From Treponema sp. UBA3813 (GTDB lineage: Bacteria > Spirochaetota > Spirochaetia > Treponematales > Treponemataceae): 64,000 bases of DNA. The stretch is taken from NCBI GenBank assembly GCA_002368605.1, contig DFEB01000031.1:1938-65937 (forward strand), given 5' to 3'. The position numbers and the translations under genes are program-made. How positions within the stretch are numbered: position 1 is the stretch's first letter; the number at the start of each line of letters is the position of its first letter. The notes beneath the pieces were generated by a model. It had not been told where the DNA came from, did not search any database, and worked only from the letters and a program-made list of their open reading frames with translations. Positions 9,440 through 17,526 of this stretch are shown in pieces.

Positions 9440-11182
9440 ATGGAAAACCCTTTGTCTACTCTTTTGCCGTCAGCCTTTCATTTTCTCTCGCTGAACGGCT
9501 CCCAGCTTATGCTTTTGGTCGGAATCATGATGTTTTTCGGTTCTTTCGGAGGCCGCATTTTTCAGAAATTAAAGATTCCCCAGGTCGTAGGCTATATCGT
9601 AATCGGAATTATCATCGGAGTTTCGGGTTTTGCCGTCCTCGGAAAAAACACCGTGGCAGCCCTCAACCCCATTTCTACGGCCTCGCTCAGTCTCATCGGC
9701 TTTTTGGTCGGTGCGGAGCTTAAAATCGATGTGATTAAAAAATACGGAAAACAGTTCGTTGGAATCTTAATCGGCGAGTCAATCACGCCATTTTTCGTCG
9801 TGGGAATTTTAACAGGAAGCGTCACCTATCTTTTTACAAAGTCAATTGCACAGTCTCTTTCTTTCGGGCTTTTGCTGGGCGCGATTTGTTCCGCCACCGC
9901 TCCTGCCGCCACCACAGATGTCTTAAAAGAATACCGCACGAAAGGCCCTCTTACCACCACGATTTTGGGAATTGTCGCCATGGATGACGCCGTGGCCCTT
10001 ATTTTGTACGCCATCGCCGCCACGATTTCAGCCCCTCTCTTGGGCGGTCACACGGTTTCCTTTATCAGCCAGCTGGGAGCCATCGCCTACGATATTTTCG
10101 GCTCAGTCGCCCTGGGTCTTGCTTTCGGCTTTATCTTGAATCAGATTATCAAAAATATCATGAACAATGACGGCCGCGTTCTGGGATTTTCTTTGGGAAC
10201 CCTCTTTTTATGTACGGGCTTGTGCGATGCCTTGGGCTTGGACAATATTCTTTCCGCCATGTTCATCGGATTTTTCATGACGAATTTCGCTCACCCCAAA
10301 ACCAACGCCATGTTCAAGCTGGTGGAAAAATTCACGCCGCCGATTTATGTGCTTTTCTTCGTCACGGTGGGCGCAAAACTCAACATCTGGATTGTAACGC
10401 CCTTTATCGCCGTCATCGCCCTTTTGTATGTGGGCGGCCGCACAATCGGAAAGACCATCGGAAGCCGTCTGGGAGCAAGAATCACTGGCGCGCCGGAAAG
10501 CGTACGAAAATATCTTCCATACTGTCTTTTGAGTCAGGCTGGTGTTGCCATCGGACTTTCTATCGCCGCCGGAAACGACTTCCCGGACTCAATCGGCCCG
10601 CAAATAATGCTCATAATCACGGCGACCACATTCATCGTTCAGATTCTCGGTCCTATCTGCGTAAAATACGGAGTGAGCAAGGCTGGCGAAGTTGGGCTCA
10701 ATGTCACCGCTGAAGATTTGATGAAAAACGCAAAAGTCAGCGACATCTCAATCAAGGGAAACATAATCTGCCGGCCAGAGTCCTACACAATAGTCAACGA
10801 CACGGACATGGTTGGAAAAATCATCAGCAATTTCACCCACCACGAAAACATGAACTATGAAGTGCGGGGAAGCGAGGGCGAAAACAAAGGCAAGCTCATC
10901 GGGCAGATTTCCATCGACCACCTTAAAGAGACCATGCAAATCGGCGACATGGGCGAATTTTTGCTGGCAATGGACATCATGGAAAAGCCGAAAATCACCT
11001 GCACGCCAGAGCTCTCACTCCCCGAAGCCTACCAACTTTTCAGCGACTACGACACAGAGGCAATTTGCGTGGTAAACGATAAAAACGAACCGCTGGGAAT
11101 GCTGGAAAAATTCGCCGTTGACCACTACATTCACTCACGAATCGTGGAATTGGAACACAAACTGGCAAAAATGGAAGCGTAA
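9440..11182 (+). CDS. CPA2-type cation:proton antiporter with C-terminal CBS-like segment
   Basis: 580 residues with about 12 membrane helices in residues 20-420, typical of the Kef/NhaA-like monovalent cation:proton antiporter-2 family (GGRIFQKLKIPQVVGYIVIG at the start; GAICSATAPAATTDVLKEY in the core; MDDAVALILYA). The soluble tail from about 430 includes a half CBS-like unit (TCTPELSLPEAYQLFSDYD...VVNDKNEPLGML), which often senses nucleotides. It should exchange Na+ or K+ for H+ across the inner membrane. The start has no ribosome binding site and lies 6 nt after a -10 box. Ion specificity cannot be told. Confidence 0.88.
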   Translation: MENPLSTLLPSAFHFLSLNGSQLMLLVGIMMFFGSFGGRIFQKLKIPQVVGYIVIGIIIGVSGFAVLGKNTVAALNPISTASLSLIGFLVGAELKIDVIKKYGKQFVGILIGESITPFFVVGILTGSVTYLFTKSIAQSLSFGLLLGAICSATAPAATTDVLKEYRTKGPLTTTILGIVAMDDAVALILYAIAATISAPLLGGHTVSFISQLGAIAYDIFGSVALGLAFGFILNQIIKNIMNNDGRVLGFSLGTLFLCTGLCDALGLDNILSAMFIGFFMTNFAHPKTNAMFKLVEKFTPPIYVLFFVTVGAKLNIWIVTPFIAVIALLYVGGRTIGKTIGSRLGARITGAPESVRKYLPYCLLSQAGVAIGLSIAAGNDFPDSIGPQIMLIITATTFIVQILGPICVKYGVSKAGEVGLNVTAEDLMKNAKVSDISIKGNIICRPESYTIVNDTDMVGKIISNFTHHENMNYEVRGSEGENKGKLIGQISIDHLKETMQIGDMGEFLLAMDIMEKPKITCTPELSLPEAYQLFSDYDTEAICVVNDKNEPLGMLEKFAVDHYIHSRIVELEHKLAKMEA

Positions 11183-11214
11183 ATAATTCATAATGCATAA
11201 TTCATAATGCAGAA
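11183..11214. repeat. attcataatgc tandem micro-repeat at the aroK 3' end
   Basis: Two copies of ataattcataatgca occur back to back between the antiporter stop and aroK. The reading frame of aroK runs into it, so the last seven residues of AroK (CIMNYAL) and its stop codon are repeat-encoded. Confidence 0.65.
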
Positions 11215-11781
11215 TTTTACTAGCGCAGTCAGAATTTTTTTCATATTCTCAGATTTTGACGCGCTGTGCTCTAGCTTGACTTCAACATCGCACAAATCTT
11301 TGTAGATTTTCTGCCTCTCTTCGTAAAAATCGTGGAATATTGCCCGGACTTCCTGCACATTCTTGGGATTTTTATTGGCGATATAGGCAGGCAGATTTTT
11401 CATCGTGCCGTCAGAATCGTATTTGATTTCCCAGACAATGCGATTGGCGGCAGTTTTTTCGTCTGCGTTCAAAAAAACGAACTTTCCGATTTTGTGCAGG
11501 GCTTCAAGGGCTGCCGGATTATTGCAAATTCCGCCACCAGTGGCAATTACCGCTTTCTGTTCTGCGCCAAGCTTTTCTGCCAATTTTTCACAGGCTTCTT
11601 TTTCGGCTTTTAAAAAGGCTTCTTTCCCTTGTTCGGTGTAAATTTGTCTCGGAGACTTTCCTGTCAAAAGCTCAATTTCATCGTCGGTATCAAAAAATGG
11701 GCAATCAGAGTGTTTTGCAAGCATCTTCCCCTGCGTAGATTTTCCGCAATGTTTAATCCCCAAAAGAATAATCGAACTCAT
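11188..11781 (-). CDS. aroK: Shikimate kinase
   Basis: 197 residues from the ATG at 11781. Walker A GIKHCGKST is at residues 7-15, the DTDDEIE shikimate-binding segment follows, and TGGGICNN is the conserved glycine triplet loop. The enzyme phosphorylates shikimate with ATP in the chorismate pathway. A longer frame extends upstream, but it overlaps the divergent prsW gene and lacks the family start; the ATG chosen begins MSSIILLGIKHCGKS, as in known enzymes. TATAAT lies 6 nt before it and no ribosome binding site is present, so the message is probably leaderless. The last residues come from a dispersed micro-repeat. Confidence 0.9.
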   Translation of the reverse strand: MSSIILLGIKHCGKSTQGKMLAKHSDCPFFDTDDEIELLTGKSPRQIYTEQGKEAFLKAEKEACEKLAEKLGAEQKAVIATGGGICNNPAALEALHKIGKFVFLNADEKTAANRIVWEIKYDSDGTMKNLPAYIANKNPKNVQEVRAIFHDFYEERQKIYKDLCDVEVKLEHSASKSENMKKILTALVKFCIMNYAL

Positions 11782-11827
11782 GAAATTATTATAGTTTTTC
11801 GCAAGAAAAAATGATAGAATCTTTGCC
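11782..11827. promoter_or_regulatory. 46-bp divergent promoter region of aroK and prsW
   Basis: On the minus strand TATAAT ends 6 nt before the aroK ATG. On the plus strand TAGAAT (11815-11820) ends 7 nt before the prsW ATG. Neither gene has a Shine-Dalgarno sequence. The two promoters must overlap in these 46 bases; convincing -35 boxes are not visible for either. Confidence 0.5.
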
Positions 11828-12508
11828 ATGAATTTGTACGCACTTTTAGGGATTTGTTTTATTCCAACTGCTCTTTTCTTTGCGCTTGCCCTTATCCTAA
11901 ATAAAAATCTGAAGATACAATTTTGCGTCTGGGCTTGTCTGCTGGCCCTCGTAACCGTCATCCCCACCTCGATGATTCAGTTTTATGTACTCAGCCTGCC
12001 GATTTTTACCGCGACTACTTTTGCAGCCGTTATGATTACGGCGATTTTGCTCAACGGTCTTATCGAAGAGTCCATGAAAATGCTCTTTATGTGCCTGATT
12101 CCCCAAAAAAAGCAAATTTTAAGCACATATTTTTGCTGCGTGATTTTGTACGGTCTCACTGTAGGCGGTTTTGAGTCAGTGATTTATGTCATCAAAAAAT
12201 TTCAGGAAATTCAGGGCCAAGGCGGAAAAGAAATCGTTATCCAACTATTACTGAACCGCGTTTTCTCGGCACAGGCAATCCATACTTTCTGCGCTGGCTT
12301 GAGCGGCCTGTACATTTGGAATTTCCGCCACCAAAAAAAGAATATCATGCCCTTCGTGTACGCAGTTTTGCTCCACGGAATCTACAACTTCTTCGCAAGT
12401 TTCAGTTCGATTTATCATTGGCTAGCAATCGTGGCAATTCTCTTCGCCGCCGTAGAATGTAGAATTTTTTACCTCTCAGCTATTGACAAAAGCGAAAAAC
12501 AGTTATAA
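11828..12508 (+). CDS. PrsW-family intramembrane protease
   Basis: 226 residues with seven or eight membrane helices. The PrsW (M82) motifs are present in order: EESMK (EExxK type, about residue 82), FESVIY (FExxxY type), and histidines in HTFCAG and HGIYNFF. PrsW-like proteins cleave membrane substrates such as anti-sigma factors; the substrate here is unknown and no sigma/anti-sigma pair is nearby. The gene starts 7 nt after a -10 box without a ribosome binding site and is followed by the initiator tRNA gene. Family assignment is strong; proteolytic activity is inferred from retained motifs. Confidence 0.82.
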   Translation: MNLYALLGICFIPTALFFALALILNKNLKIQFCVWACLLALVTVIPTSMIQFYVLSLPIFTATTFAAVMITAILLNGLIEESMKMLFMCLIPQKKQILSTYFCCVILYGLTVGGFESVIYVIKKFQEIQGQGGKEIVIQLLLNRVFSAQAIHTFCAGLSGLYIWNFRHQKKNIMPFVYAVLLHGIYNFFASFSSIYHWLAIVAILFAAVECRIFYLSAIDKSEKQL

Positions 12509-12526
12509 AATACACGAACATTGCGA

Positions 12527-12599
12527 CGCTGGGTAGAGCAGTTGGCAGCTCGTCGGGCTCATAACCCGGAGGCCGTAGGTTCGAGTCCTACCCCAGCTA
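12527..12599 (+). tRNA. Initiator tRNA-Met (CAU)
   Basis: The acceptor stem CGCTGGG pairs with CCCAGC but position 1 is C opposite T72, the unpaired 1-72 end of initiators. The D arm is GAGC/GCTC, the anticodon stem TCGGG/CCCGG has the three G-C pairs that mark initiators, the anticodon loop is CTCATAA, and the T arm is GTAGG-TTCGAGT-CCTAC. CCA is not encoded. It is followed by a terminator. Confidence 0.95.
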
Positions 12600-12606
12600 A
12601 AAAGAA

Positions 12607-12634
12607 AATCTCCTGTAAGAGCAGGAGATTTTTT
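12607..12634 (+). terminator. Terminator after tRNA-Met
   Basis: Perfect 9-bp stem aatctcctg/caggagatt with a 6-nt loop and a T run. Confidence 0.85.
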
Positions 12635-12660
12635 GTTTTAAATCAAATCTTCTGAAAAGA

Positions 12661-12799
12661 CGGCAAGGACTCGAACCGAAGTGAGCGCCGACCAAAGGGA
12701 GAAAAAGGCTGCATGGATGCAGCCGGAAGCGAACGAAGGCGGCTGGAAGGAACAAACATGAGGTTTGTGACTGGAAGCCGAGTCCTACCCCAGCTAAAA
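12661..12799. repeat. Structured element bounded by copies of the tRNA 3' end
   Basis: The stretch 12600-12914 has no gene. Positions 12779-12799 repeat 21 bases of the tRNA 3' end (12582-12602) exactly. Near the other end, 12665-12676 is an inverted copy of the T-arm. AGGACTCG (12666-12673) and CGAGTCCT (12779-12786) would close a long stem. Inside are the perfect hairpin GGCTGCATGGATGCAGCC (12708-12725) and acaaac/gtttgt (12752-12757 and 12763-12768). This looks like a small mobile or foldback element that entered the tRNA gene and rebuilt its 3' end. Confidence 0.6.
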
Positions 12800-12801
12800 C
12801 T

Positions 12802-12832
12802 AAAACTTCTCAATTAGTGAGGAGTTTTTTTA
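12802..12832 (+). terminator. Second terminator downstream of the duplicated tRNA 3' end
   Basis: Arms aaaacttctca and tgaggagtttt pair over 11 bp with one G-U, then a T run. Its place after the second copy of the tRNA end suggests that this was the original tRNA terminator before insertion. Confidence 0.8.
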
Positions 12833-12914
12833 TTTTAAACACAGCGGTAATGTCTTGAATCCAATTTTATAATGATTTGCATAAAAATCCGCTATAATTC
12901 ATAATGTATGGCCG

Positions 12915-13390
12915 ATGAATCCGAATGAACTTTCCGCCGCAACATTTCCAAAAACTAACCTTACAATCCTGCAGGACAAATCATCTTTCTGTTTTGGAAT
13001 CGATGCGGTTCTGCTCGCTGATTTTACGCGAAGGCAAATTCCGCAAGAAAAAATCAAAATGAAGCAAAAAACATTGCCCGACATGAAATACTATGCAGTC
13101 TCGAAGATGTTGTTTCGGCGGCAAGCTATCTTTTAAAATCAAACGGAAGTTTTTTTATGATCCACCGGCCGGACCGTCTTTCTGAAATTTTTAACATGCT
13201 TTCAAAATACAGGCTCGAACCCAAAACATTGCGTCTCGTCCAGCCATTTTCGGATTCGGCTCCCACGATGGTGCTGATTGAAAGCAGGAAAAATGCCCGT
13301 CAAGAAATAAAAATTCTCCCCACGCTCGTGATTTACAAGGCGCAGGGAGAATATTCCGACTCAGTGAATAAAATTTATATGAACCTATAA
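12915..13390 (+). pseudogene. trmN6: tRNA1(Val) adenine-N6 methyltransferase remnant with central deletion
   Basis: The N-terminal frame (12915 to about 13045) encodes LTILQDKSSFCFGIDAVLL, typical of the start of YfiC/TrmN6 enzymes. The C-terminal part is in another frame: from about 13061 it reads EAKNIARHEILCSLEDVV, then SNGSFFMIHRPDRLSEIF and the conserved tail to the stop at 13390. Between them the S-adenosylmethionine-binding core and the catalytic NPPY motif, some 75-85 residues, are gone. The two halves differ in frame. The product cannot be an active methyltransferase. A TATAAT box at 12893-12898 still lies upstream. Confidence 0.82.
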
Positions 13391-13439
13391 AATGTGCCGC
13401 CTGAAAGCGGCATAAAGAAAATTGACAGGTCAGGCTATC

Positions 13440-14744
13440 CTATTTGACTGCCTCAAAAATAATATCGAACAGGAATACGATTGCCAAAATCCATGTGACA
13501 AGCGGAATCTGCTTTGTTTTGCGAGCCACAACTTTGCACAAAACATAGCTGATGATTCCAAAAGTGATACCCTTTGAAATTGAGTAAGAGAATGGCATGA
13601 CCATAATCGTAATGAAAGCCGGAATTCCCTCTGAAATATCAGCGAAATCGATTCCCATTACAGAGCGCATCATCAAGAATCCTACGAAAATCAAGGCTGG
13701 AGCGGTTGCGGCGGCAGGAACCAAGGCAAAAAGAGGACTGAGGAAAAGTGCGACCAGGAAGAGCAAAGCCGTTACAACTGAAGCCAAACCTGTGCGCGCG
13801 CCAGCGGCGACACCAGAAGAGCTTTCAACAAAACTCGTGACGGTTGAAGTTCCCAAACAAGCGCCTACAACGGTTCCAATTGCGTCAGACATGAGCGCGC
13901 CTTTTGCATTCACCACGTTTCCGTCTTTATCCTTAAGATTAGCCTGCTCTGCCACGCCTAGCAATGTACCGATTGTATCGAACAGATCCGTAAAAAGGAA
14001 TGTGAAGAATACGACAAAGAATTTTACGGTTAAGACACTTCCCCACTCAAACATGAACAAGTGAGGGGCGGCCGGAGTTGAGATTGGAGAAAAATCTTTT
14101 GGAACAGCCGTTACACCGAAAGGAAGGCCGATGATTGTAGTAATAATGATACCAATCAATATTGCACCCGGAACCTTGAGCGTGTAAAGAATGATTGTGA
14201 TTACGAGACCGAGAAGAGCGACAATTGCGGATGCGTGCTTCAAATCAAGGTTGACGAAACCAATCAAAGTTCCAGTGTCATTCGCAACGATTCCCGCATT
14301 TGCAAGACCAATCAGCGTAATAAACAAACCGATACCGACAGCGACAGCCTTACGAAGATTGAGAGGGATTGATTTGATGATTGCCTCGCGGATTCCAAAA
14401 AGAGAAAGAAGGATGAAAAGCACACCCTCAAGCAATACGGCTGTAAGAGCAAATGCCGGCGTACAGCCCATGCCAAGAACGACCGTATATGTAAAGAAGG
14501 CGTTCAAGCCCAAGCCTGGTGCAAGGGCAACAGGAAGATTAGCACAAAATGCCATGACAAGGGTTGCAATCGCAGCAGAGACAGCCGTTGCCGTGAATAT
14601 AGAACCCCATTCCAAGCCGGCCGCAGAGAGAATTCCCGGATTGACCGCCAAAATGTAAGACATAGCAAGGAATGTGGTGATGCCGCCGATTACCTCCCGG
14701 CTGACAGTCGTTCCTCGCTCCTGAAGTTTAAAAAATTTGTCCAT
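13440..14744 (-). CDS. AzgA/PbuG-type purine permease (NCS2 family)
   Basis: 434 residues from the ATG at 14744, which has AAAGGGG six bases upstream; an upstream in-frame start would add about 38 residues without family similarity. The start MDKFFKLQERGTTVSREV and GGITTFLAMSYILAVNP are signatures of the hypoxanthine/guanine/adenine:proton symporters of the AzgA branch. About 12-14 membrane helices are predicted; NAFFTYTVVLGMG and FTFLFTDLFDTIGTL are the conserved substrate-site segments. It imports purine bases across the inner membrane. The gene is divergent from glnA. I found no purine riboswitch in the 5' region. Confidence 0.9.
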   Translation of the reverse strand: MDKFFKLQERGTTVSREVIGGITTFLAMSYILAVNPGILSAAGLEWGSIFTATAVSAAIATLVMAFCANLPVALAPGLGLNAFFTYTVVLGMGCTPAFALTAVLLEGVLFILLSLFGIREAIIKSIPLNLRKAVAVGIGLFITLIGLANAGIVANDTGTLIGFVNLDLKHASAIVALLGLVITIILYTLKVPGAILIGIIITTIIGLPFGVTAVPKDFSPISTPAAPHLFMFEWGSVLTVKFFVVFFTFLFTDLFDTIGTLLGVAEQANLKDKDGNVVNAKGALMSDAIGTVVGACLGTSTVTSFVESSSGVAAGARTGLASVVTALLFLVALFLSPLFALVPAAATAPALIFVGFLMMRSVMGIDFADISEGIPAFITIMVMPFSYSISKGITFGIISYVLCKVVARKTKQIPLVTWILAIVFLFDIIFEAVK

Positions 14745-14836
14745 AGAAGACCCCTTTAATTTTATTACTATTAAATTACACTCTTTCAACAAGTCTTTCA
14801 ATAATTCTAAAAGCCCTGCCTCGCTTGTAAAATCTG

Positions 14837-14865
14837 TTGCAAAATCTATCGAAATCAACTATATT
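14837..14865 (+). promoter_or_regulatory. Promoter of the glnA-ANTAR operon
   Basis: TTGCAA (14837-14842), a 17-bp spacer and TATATT (14860-14865). Transcription would begin near 14872, which puts the hairpins at 14871-14937 exactly at the start of the leader RNA. Confidence 0.75.
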
Positions 14866-14870
14866 ATTTT

Positions 14871-14937
14871 CAACGGCAAAGAGGTCGTAGGTTTTTCGCT
14901 CAAGTTATCTTTCAGCGCAAAGTCTACGGCCTTTTTT
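14871..14937 (+). promoter_or_regulatory. glnA leader: candidate ANTAR-binding hairpin overlapping an intrinsic terminator
   Basis: Hairpin 1: acggc (14873-14877) pairs with gtcgt (14884-14888) around the six-base loop AAAGAG, which has A at position 1 and G at position 4, as in RNA targets of ANTAR proteins. Hairpin 2, a terminator: ggtcgtag (14883-14890) pairs with ctacggcc (14924-14931), with inner pairs cgct/agcg and aag/ctt, followed by T6 (14932-14937). The two share 14883-14888 and cannot form together. The ribosome binding site follows at once. Antitermination by the ANTAR protein encoded by the second gene is inferred. The usual second hexaloop hairpin was not found. Confidence 0.65.
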
Positions 14938-14950
14938 AATGGAGAAAAAC

Positions 14951-16123
14951 ATGTTGTACACACAAGAAGAAGTTTTGGATTATGTAAAAGAAGAAGATGT
15001 TAAATTCGTGCGCCTTGCATACTTCGACCTTTCGGGAAAGCAAAAAAACGCCACGATTATGGCAAGTGAGCTTCCCCGCGCATTTGAAAACGGAGTCGCT
15101 TTTGACGCTTCGGCAATCCCTGACTTTGAAGAAGCCAACAAGGCAGATTTGTTTCTCTTTCCCGACGCTTCCACACTCTCCGTATTGCCATGGCGGCCAA
15201 GCTCAGGAAAGGTAATCCGCATGTTCTGTGACATCCGCCGCTCAGACGGCTCGCCCTACGAAAAGGACTGCCGCCATCTTCTTACCAGCGCGGCTCAAAA
15301 AATCAAAGCGGAATGCGGCGTTGACCTTCAAATCGGCACAGAATTTGAATTCTATCTTTTTAAGCTCGATGAAAACGGCGAGACGACGAAAATTCCTTTT
15401 GACAAGGCCGGCTACATGGACATAGCCCCGGAAGACAAGGGGGAAAACATCCGCCGAAACATCTGCTTCACCCTGGAACAAATGGGAATCACGCCGGAAT
15501 CAAGCCACCACGAAGAAGGCCCCGGCCAGAATGAAGTTGATTTCCGCTATTCAGACCCGCTCACCGCCGCCGACAATGCCTCCACTTTCAAATGGATTGT
15601 CCGTACAAAGGCAGCAGAAAGCGGCCTCTTCGCAGATTTTTCTCCAAAACCCCTGCTCGACAAGCCCGGAAGCGGAATGCACATCAACATCTCATGCAGC
15701 GATACAAGCAAAAATGAGCAGATTCTTGCCGGAATTCTCAGCCACATTGAGGAAATCACCTATTTTCTGAATCCGACAGAAAATTCTTACAACCGGCTCG
15801 GCGAGGCCAAGGCACCCCGATTCATCTGCTGGGGCAAGGAAAACCGCTCTGCCCTTATCCGGGTTCCCGCAAGCAAGGACAAAATGCGCCTGGAAATCCG
15901 CTCCCCAGACCCAAGCTGCAATCCCTATGTCGCCTTCACTCTGCTAATTCACGCGGCAATTGACGGAATCAAAAACAACATGAAACCGCCTACACCCGCC
16001 AGCGAAAATCTTTTTGATTCAACCGTGGCAAAAAAAGTGGCTTACAAGACGATTCCAGACACAATCGAAGAAGCAAAAGAACTCGCCCAAAAAAGCGAAT
16101 TTGTCAAAGGAATTTTGGGGTAA
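14951..16123 (+). CDS. glnA: Glutamine synthetase, short type
   Basis: 390 residues from the ATG at 14951, which has GGAG six bases upstream; the ATG at 14939 gives four more residues but overlaps the terminator T run. The beta-grasp DIFG-like region, GTEFEFYLF, NEVDFRYSDPL, GSGMHINIS (ammonium/glutamate loop region) and ENRSALIRVPA with RSPDPSCNPYVAF are all present. It makes glutamine from glutamate and ammonia with ATP. Typical GSI enzymes have about 440 residues; this one stops after SEFVKGILG, so the last helix is short, as I recall for glnA genes paired with ANTAR genes in clostridia. It lacks the adenylylation-site tail. It is followed after 12 bp by the ANTAR gene. Confidence 0.93.
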   Translation: MLYTQEEVLDYVKEEDVKFVRLAYFDLSGKQKNATIMASELPRAFENGVAFDASAIPDFEEANKADLFLFPDASTLSVLPWRPSSGKVIRMFCDIRRSDGSPYEKDCRHLLTSAAQKIKAECGVDLQIGTEFEFYLFKLDENGETTKIPFDKAGYMDIAPEDKGENIRRNICFTLEQMGITPESSHHEEGPGQNEVDFRYSDPLTAADNASTFKWIVRTKAAESGLFADFSPKPLLDKPGSGMHINISCSDTSKNEQILAGILSHIEEITYFLNPTENSYNRLGEAKAPRFICWGKENRSALIRVPASKDKMRLEIRSPDPSCNPYVAFTLLIHAAIDGIKNNMKPPTPASENLFDSTVAKKVAYKTIPDTIEEAKELAQKSEFVKGILG

Positions 16124-16135
16124 GACTGAAATAAA

Positions 16136-16702
16136 ATGACAAGTGACAGCCATTCAGTCCTATTGGTGACAAAAGATACGAAAATTTCCTCACTGGTAAG
16201 CGTAATGCTGCTTCCGCCACAATTTGAGCTGACCGTCTGCGCTGACTTCAACGAAGCCCGCCGAAAATGTGACGAAAGAAATTTTAATATCGTGATTGCG
16301 GATTTTGCCGAGGGCGAAGGCACGGACTTTGCGATTGATATTTCTGACTCCCTGAGCACGATTCTGCTTCTCGCTCCCGCCGAACATTTTGACCAAATCA
16401 GCTTTAAGGTTGAGGGCTACGGAATCCTCACCCTCACTTCCCCCTTCGACCAGTTCTATTTTTACAACATGATTAAAGTGGCAATCGCCGTCCAATACAA
16501 AGTGCAGGTTCTTTCAAGCAAGGCAATCCAGCTCAAGCAAAAAATGGAAGAAATCCGACTGGTAAACCGGGCAAAAATGCTTTTGATGCAGAGCAAAAAT
16601 ATGACCGAGCAGGAAGCCCACCGCCACATCGAAAAAGAAGCAATGGACACCGGCTCAAAGAAAACCGCCGTGGCAGAGATTATCATCAAGACTTTAAGCT
16701 AA
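16136..16702 (+). CDS. ANTAR-domain regulator with receiver-like N-terminus
   Basis: 188 residues. The N-terminal 120 residues look like a receiver domain but the acidic pocket and phospho-acceptor Asp are poorly preserved (VLLVTKDTKISSLVSVML; VIADFAEGEG). A coiled linker leads to an ANTAR domain (about 125-185): KMEEIRLVNRAKMLLMQSKNMTEQ, EAHRHIEKEAMD and TAVAEIII are its three-helix pattern. ANTAR proteins bind paired RNA hairpins and prevent termination. Its place 12 bp after glnA and the hairpin/terminator in the glnA leader suggest that it controls its own operon in answer to nitrogen status. Its partner sensor is not in the window. Confidence 0.88.
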   Translation: MTSDSHSVLLVTKDTKISSLVSVMLLPPQFELTVCADFNEARRKCDERNFNIVIADFAEGEGTDFAIDISDSLSTILLLAPAEHFDQISFKVEGYGILTLTSPFDQFYFYNMIKVAIAVQYKVQVLSSKAIQLKQKMEEIRLVNRAKMLLMQSKNMTEQEAHRHIEKEAMDTGSKKTAVAEIIIKTLS

Positions 16703-17508
16703 AATTTTACTGCGACAGAAAATCCGTTGGCAAGCAAGCCCACATTAAAATCATCGTGCCTGGCATTGAATGTGTGAAGCCAGGGAACTAAAAATCCTAC
16801 GCCAGATCCAAGCACCGCGCCAGCCAAAACATCCGTCATAAAGTGATTTCCGCTGGAAAGACGCAAAGCCGCCGTTGTCGCCGCAAGGGCATAACTTCCC
16901 GCCACCACAGGAATACGCCACTTGGATTCAGGGAAATATTTACAGAAAGTGTAGCTTGCAAAAGTCGCCCCTGCAAAAGCCATTGTCGTGTGTCCGGAAG
17001 GAAATGAATTCGCCCAATCCCCAACATCAACATCTTTTTCAGGAAAAGTTTCGGAATCGTAATACATGTAAGGCCTTGTGCGGTTTACGGCAAGTTTTGT
17101 CAGTTCCTTGATTCCGTTTGCAATCAAAAGAGTTTCCGCATACATCACGCCGCAAGTAAGCCATTCGTCTTTTTCATTGGCTAAAAGAACCGCCGGAGTC
17201 GCCATAGTCGCCACAAGCAAAATGTCTGCGGCTTTGTCACGGGATTTTGAATAGGAATGCATGAAAATCCTATCAAAAGAATTCACATCATCCTTGCAAT
17301 AAAATTCGCCCTTATACTTCTGGCGATTCAATTTCATTCCATTGTCCAAAATCAAATCACCGCCAGAAAAAGCAAGGCCCGTTCCCAATAAAATTCCATC
17401 GCATAGGGGAGAAAGGGCAAAAGGCTTCCCGCCTTCAGAAAAGGCAGGAAAAATCATTAGAAAAGAAAAGCAGATGTAAAAAATTCGTGAAAGAAAAATG
17501 TTTCTCAT
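16699..17508 (-). CDS. PAP2-superfamily phosphatase, secreted or membrane-linked
   Basis: 269 residues with an N-terminal signal or anchor (IFYICFSFLMIFPAFS). The three PAP2 motifs are present: KLAVNRTRPY (KxxxxxxRP), FPSGHTTMAF (PSGH) and LSSGNHFMTDVLAG (third motif with catalytic His and Asp; the Arg of SRxxxxxH is not clear). The family removes phosphate from lipid phosphates such as undecaprenyl pyrophosphate or phosphatidylglycerol phosphate in the periplasm. The 3' end overlaps the ANTAR gene end by 4 bp (convergent). Substrate is unknown. Confidence 0.83.
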   Translation of the reverse strand: MRNIFLSRIFYICFSFLMIFPAFSEGGKPFALSPLCDGILLGTGLAFSGGDLILDNGMKLNRQKYKGEFYCKDDVNSFDRIFMHSYSKSRDKAADILLVATMATPAVLLANEKDEWLTCGVMYAETLLIANGIKELTKLAVNRTRPYMYYDSETFPEKDVDVGDWANSFPSGHTTMAFAGATFASYTFCKYFPESKWRIPVVAGSYALAATTAALRLSSGNHFMTDVLAGAVLGSGVGFLVPWLHTFNARHDDFNVGLLANGFSVAVKF

Positions 17509-17526
17509 ATTCTAATGATGCCTAGC

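Noticed and set aside
11188..11967. Longer aroK frame starting at 11967
   Set aside because: It overlaps the divergent prsW gene and the added residues are unlike shikimate kinases.
14871..14937. glnA glutamine riboswitch
   Set aside because: The conserved cyanobacterial glutamine motif is absent, and the hexaloop with the ANTAR gene explains the leader better.
14745..14938. Purine riboswitch before the NCS2 permease
   Set aside because: The minus-strand leader lacks the three-way junction with the conserved loop pairs; only the glnA hairpins, read on the other strand, are seen.
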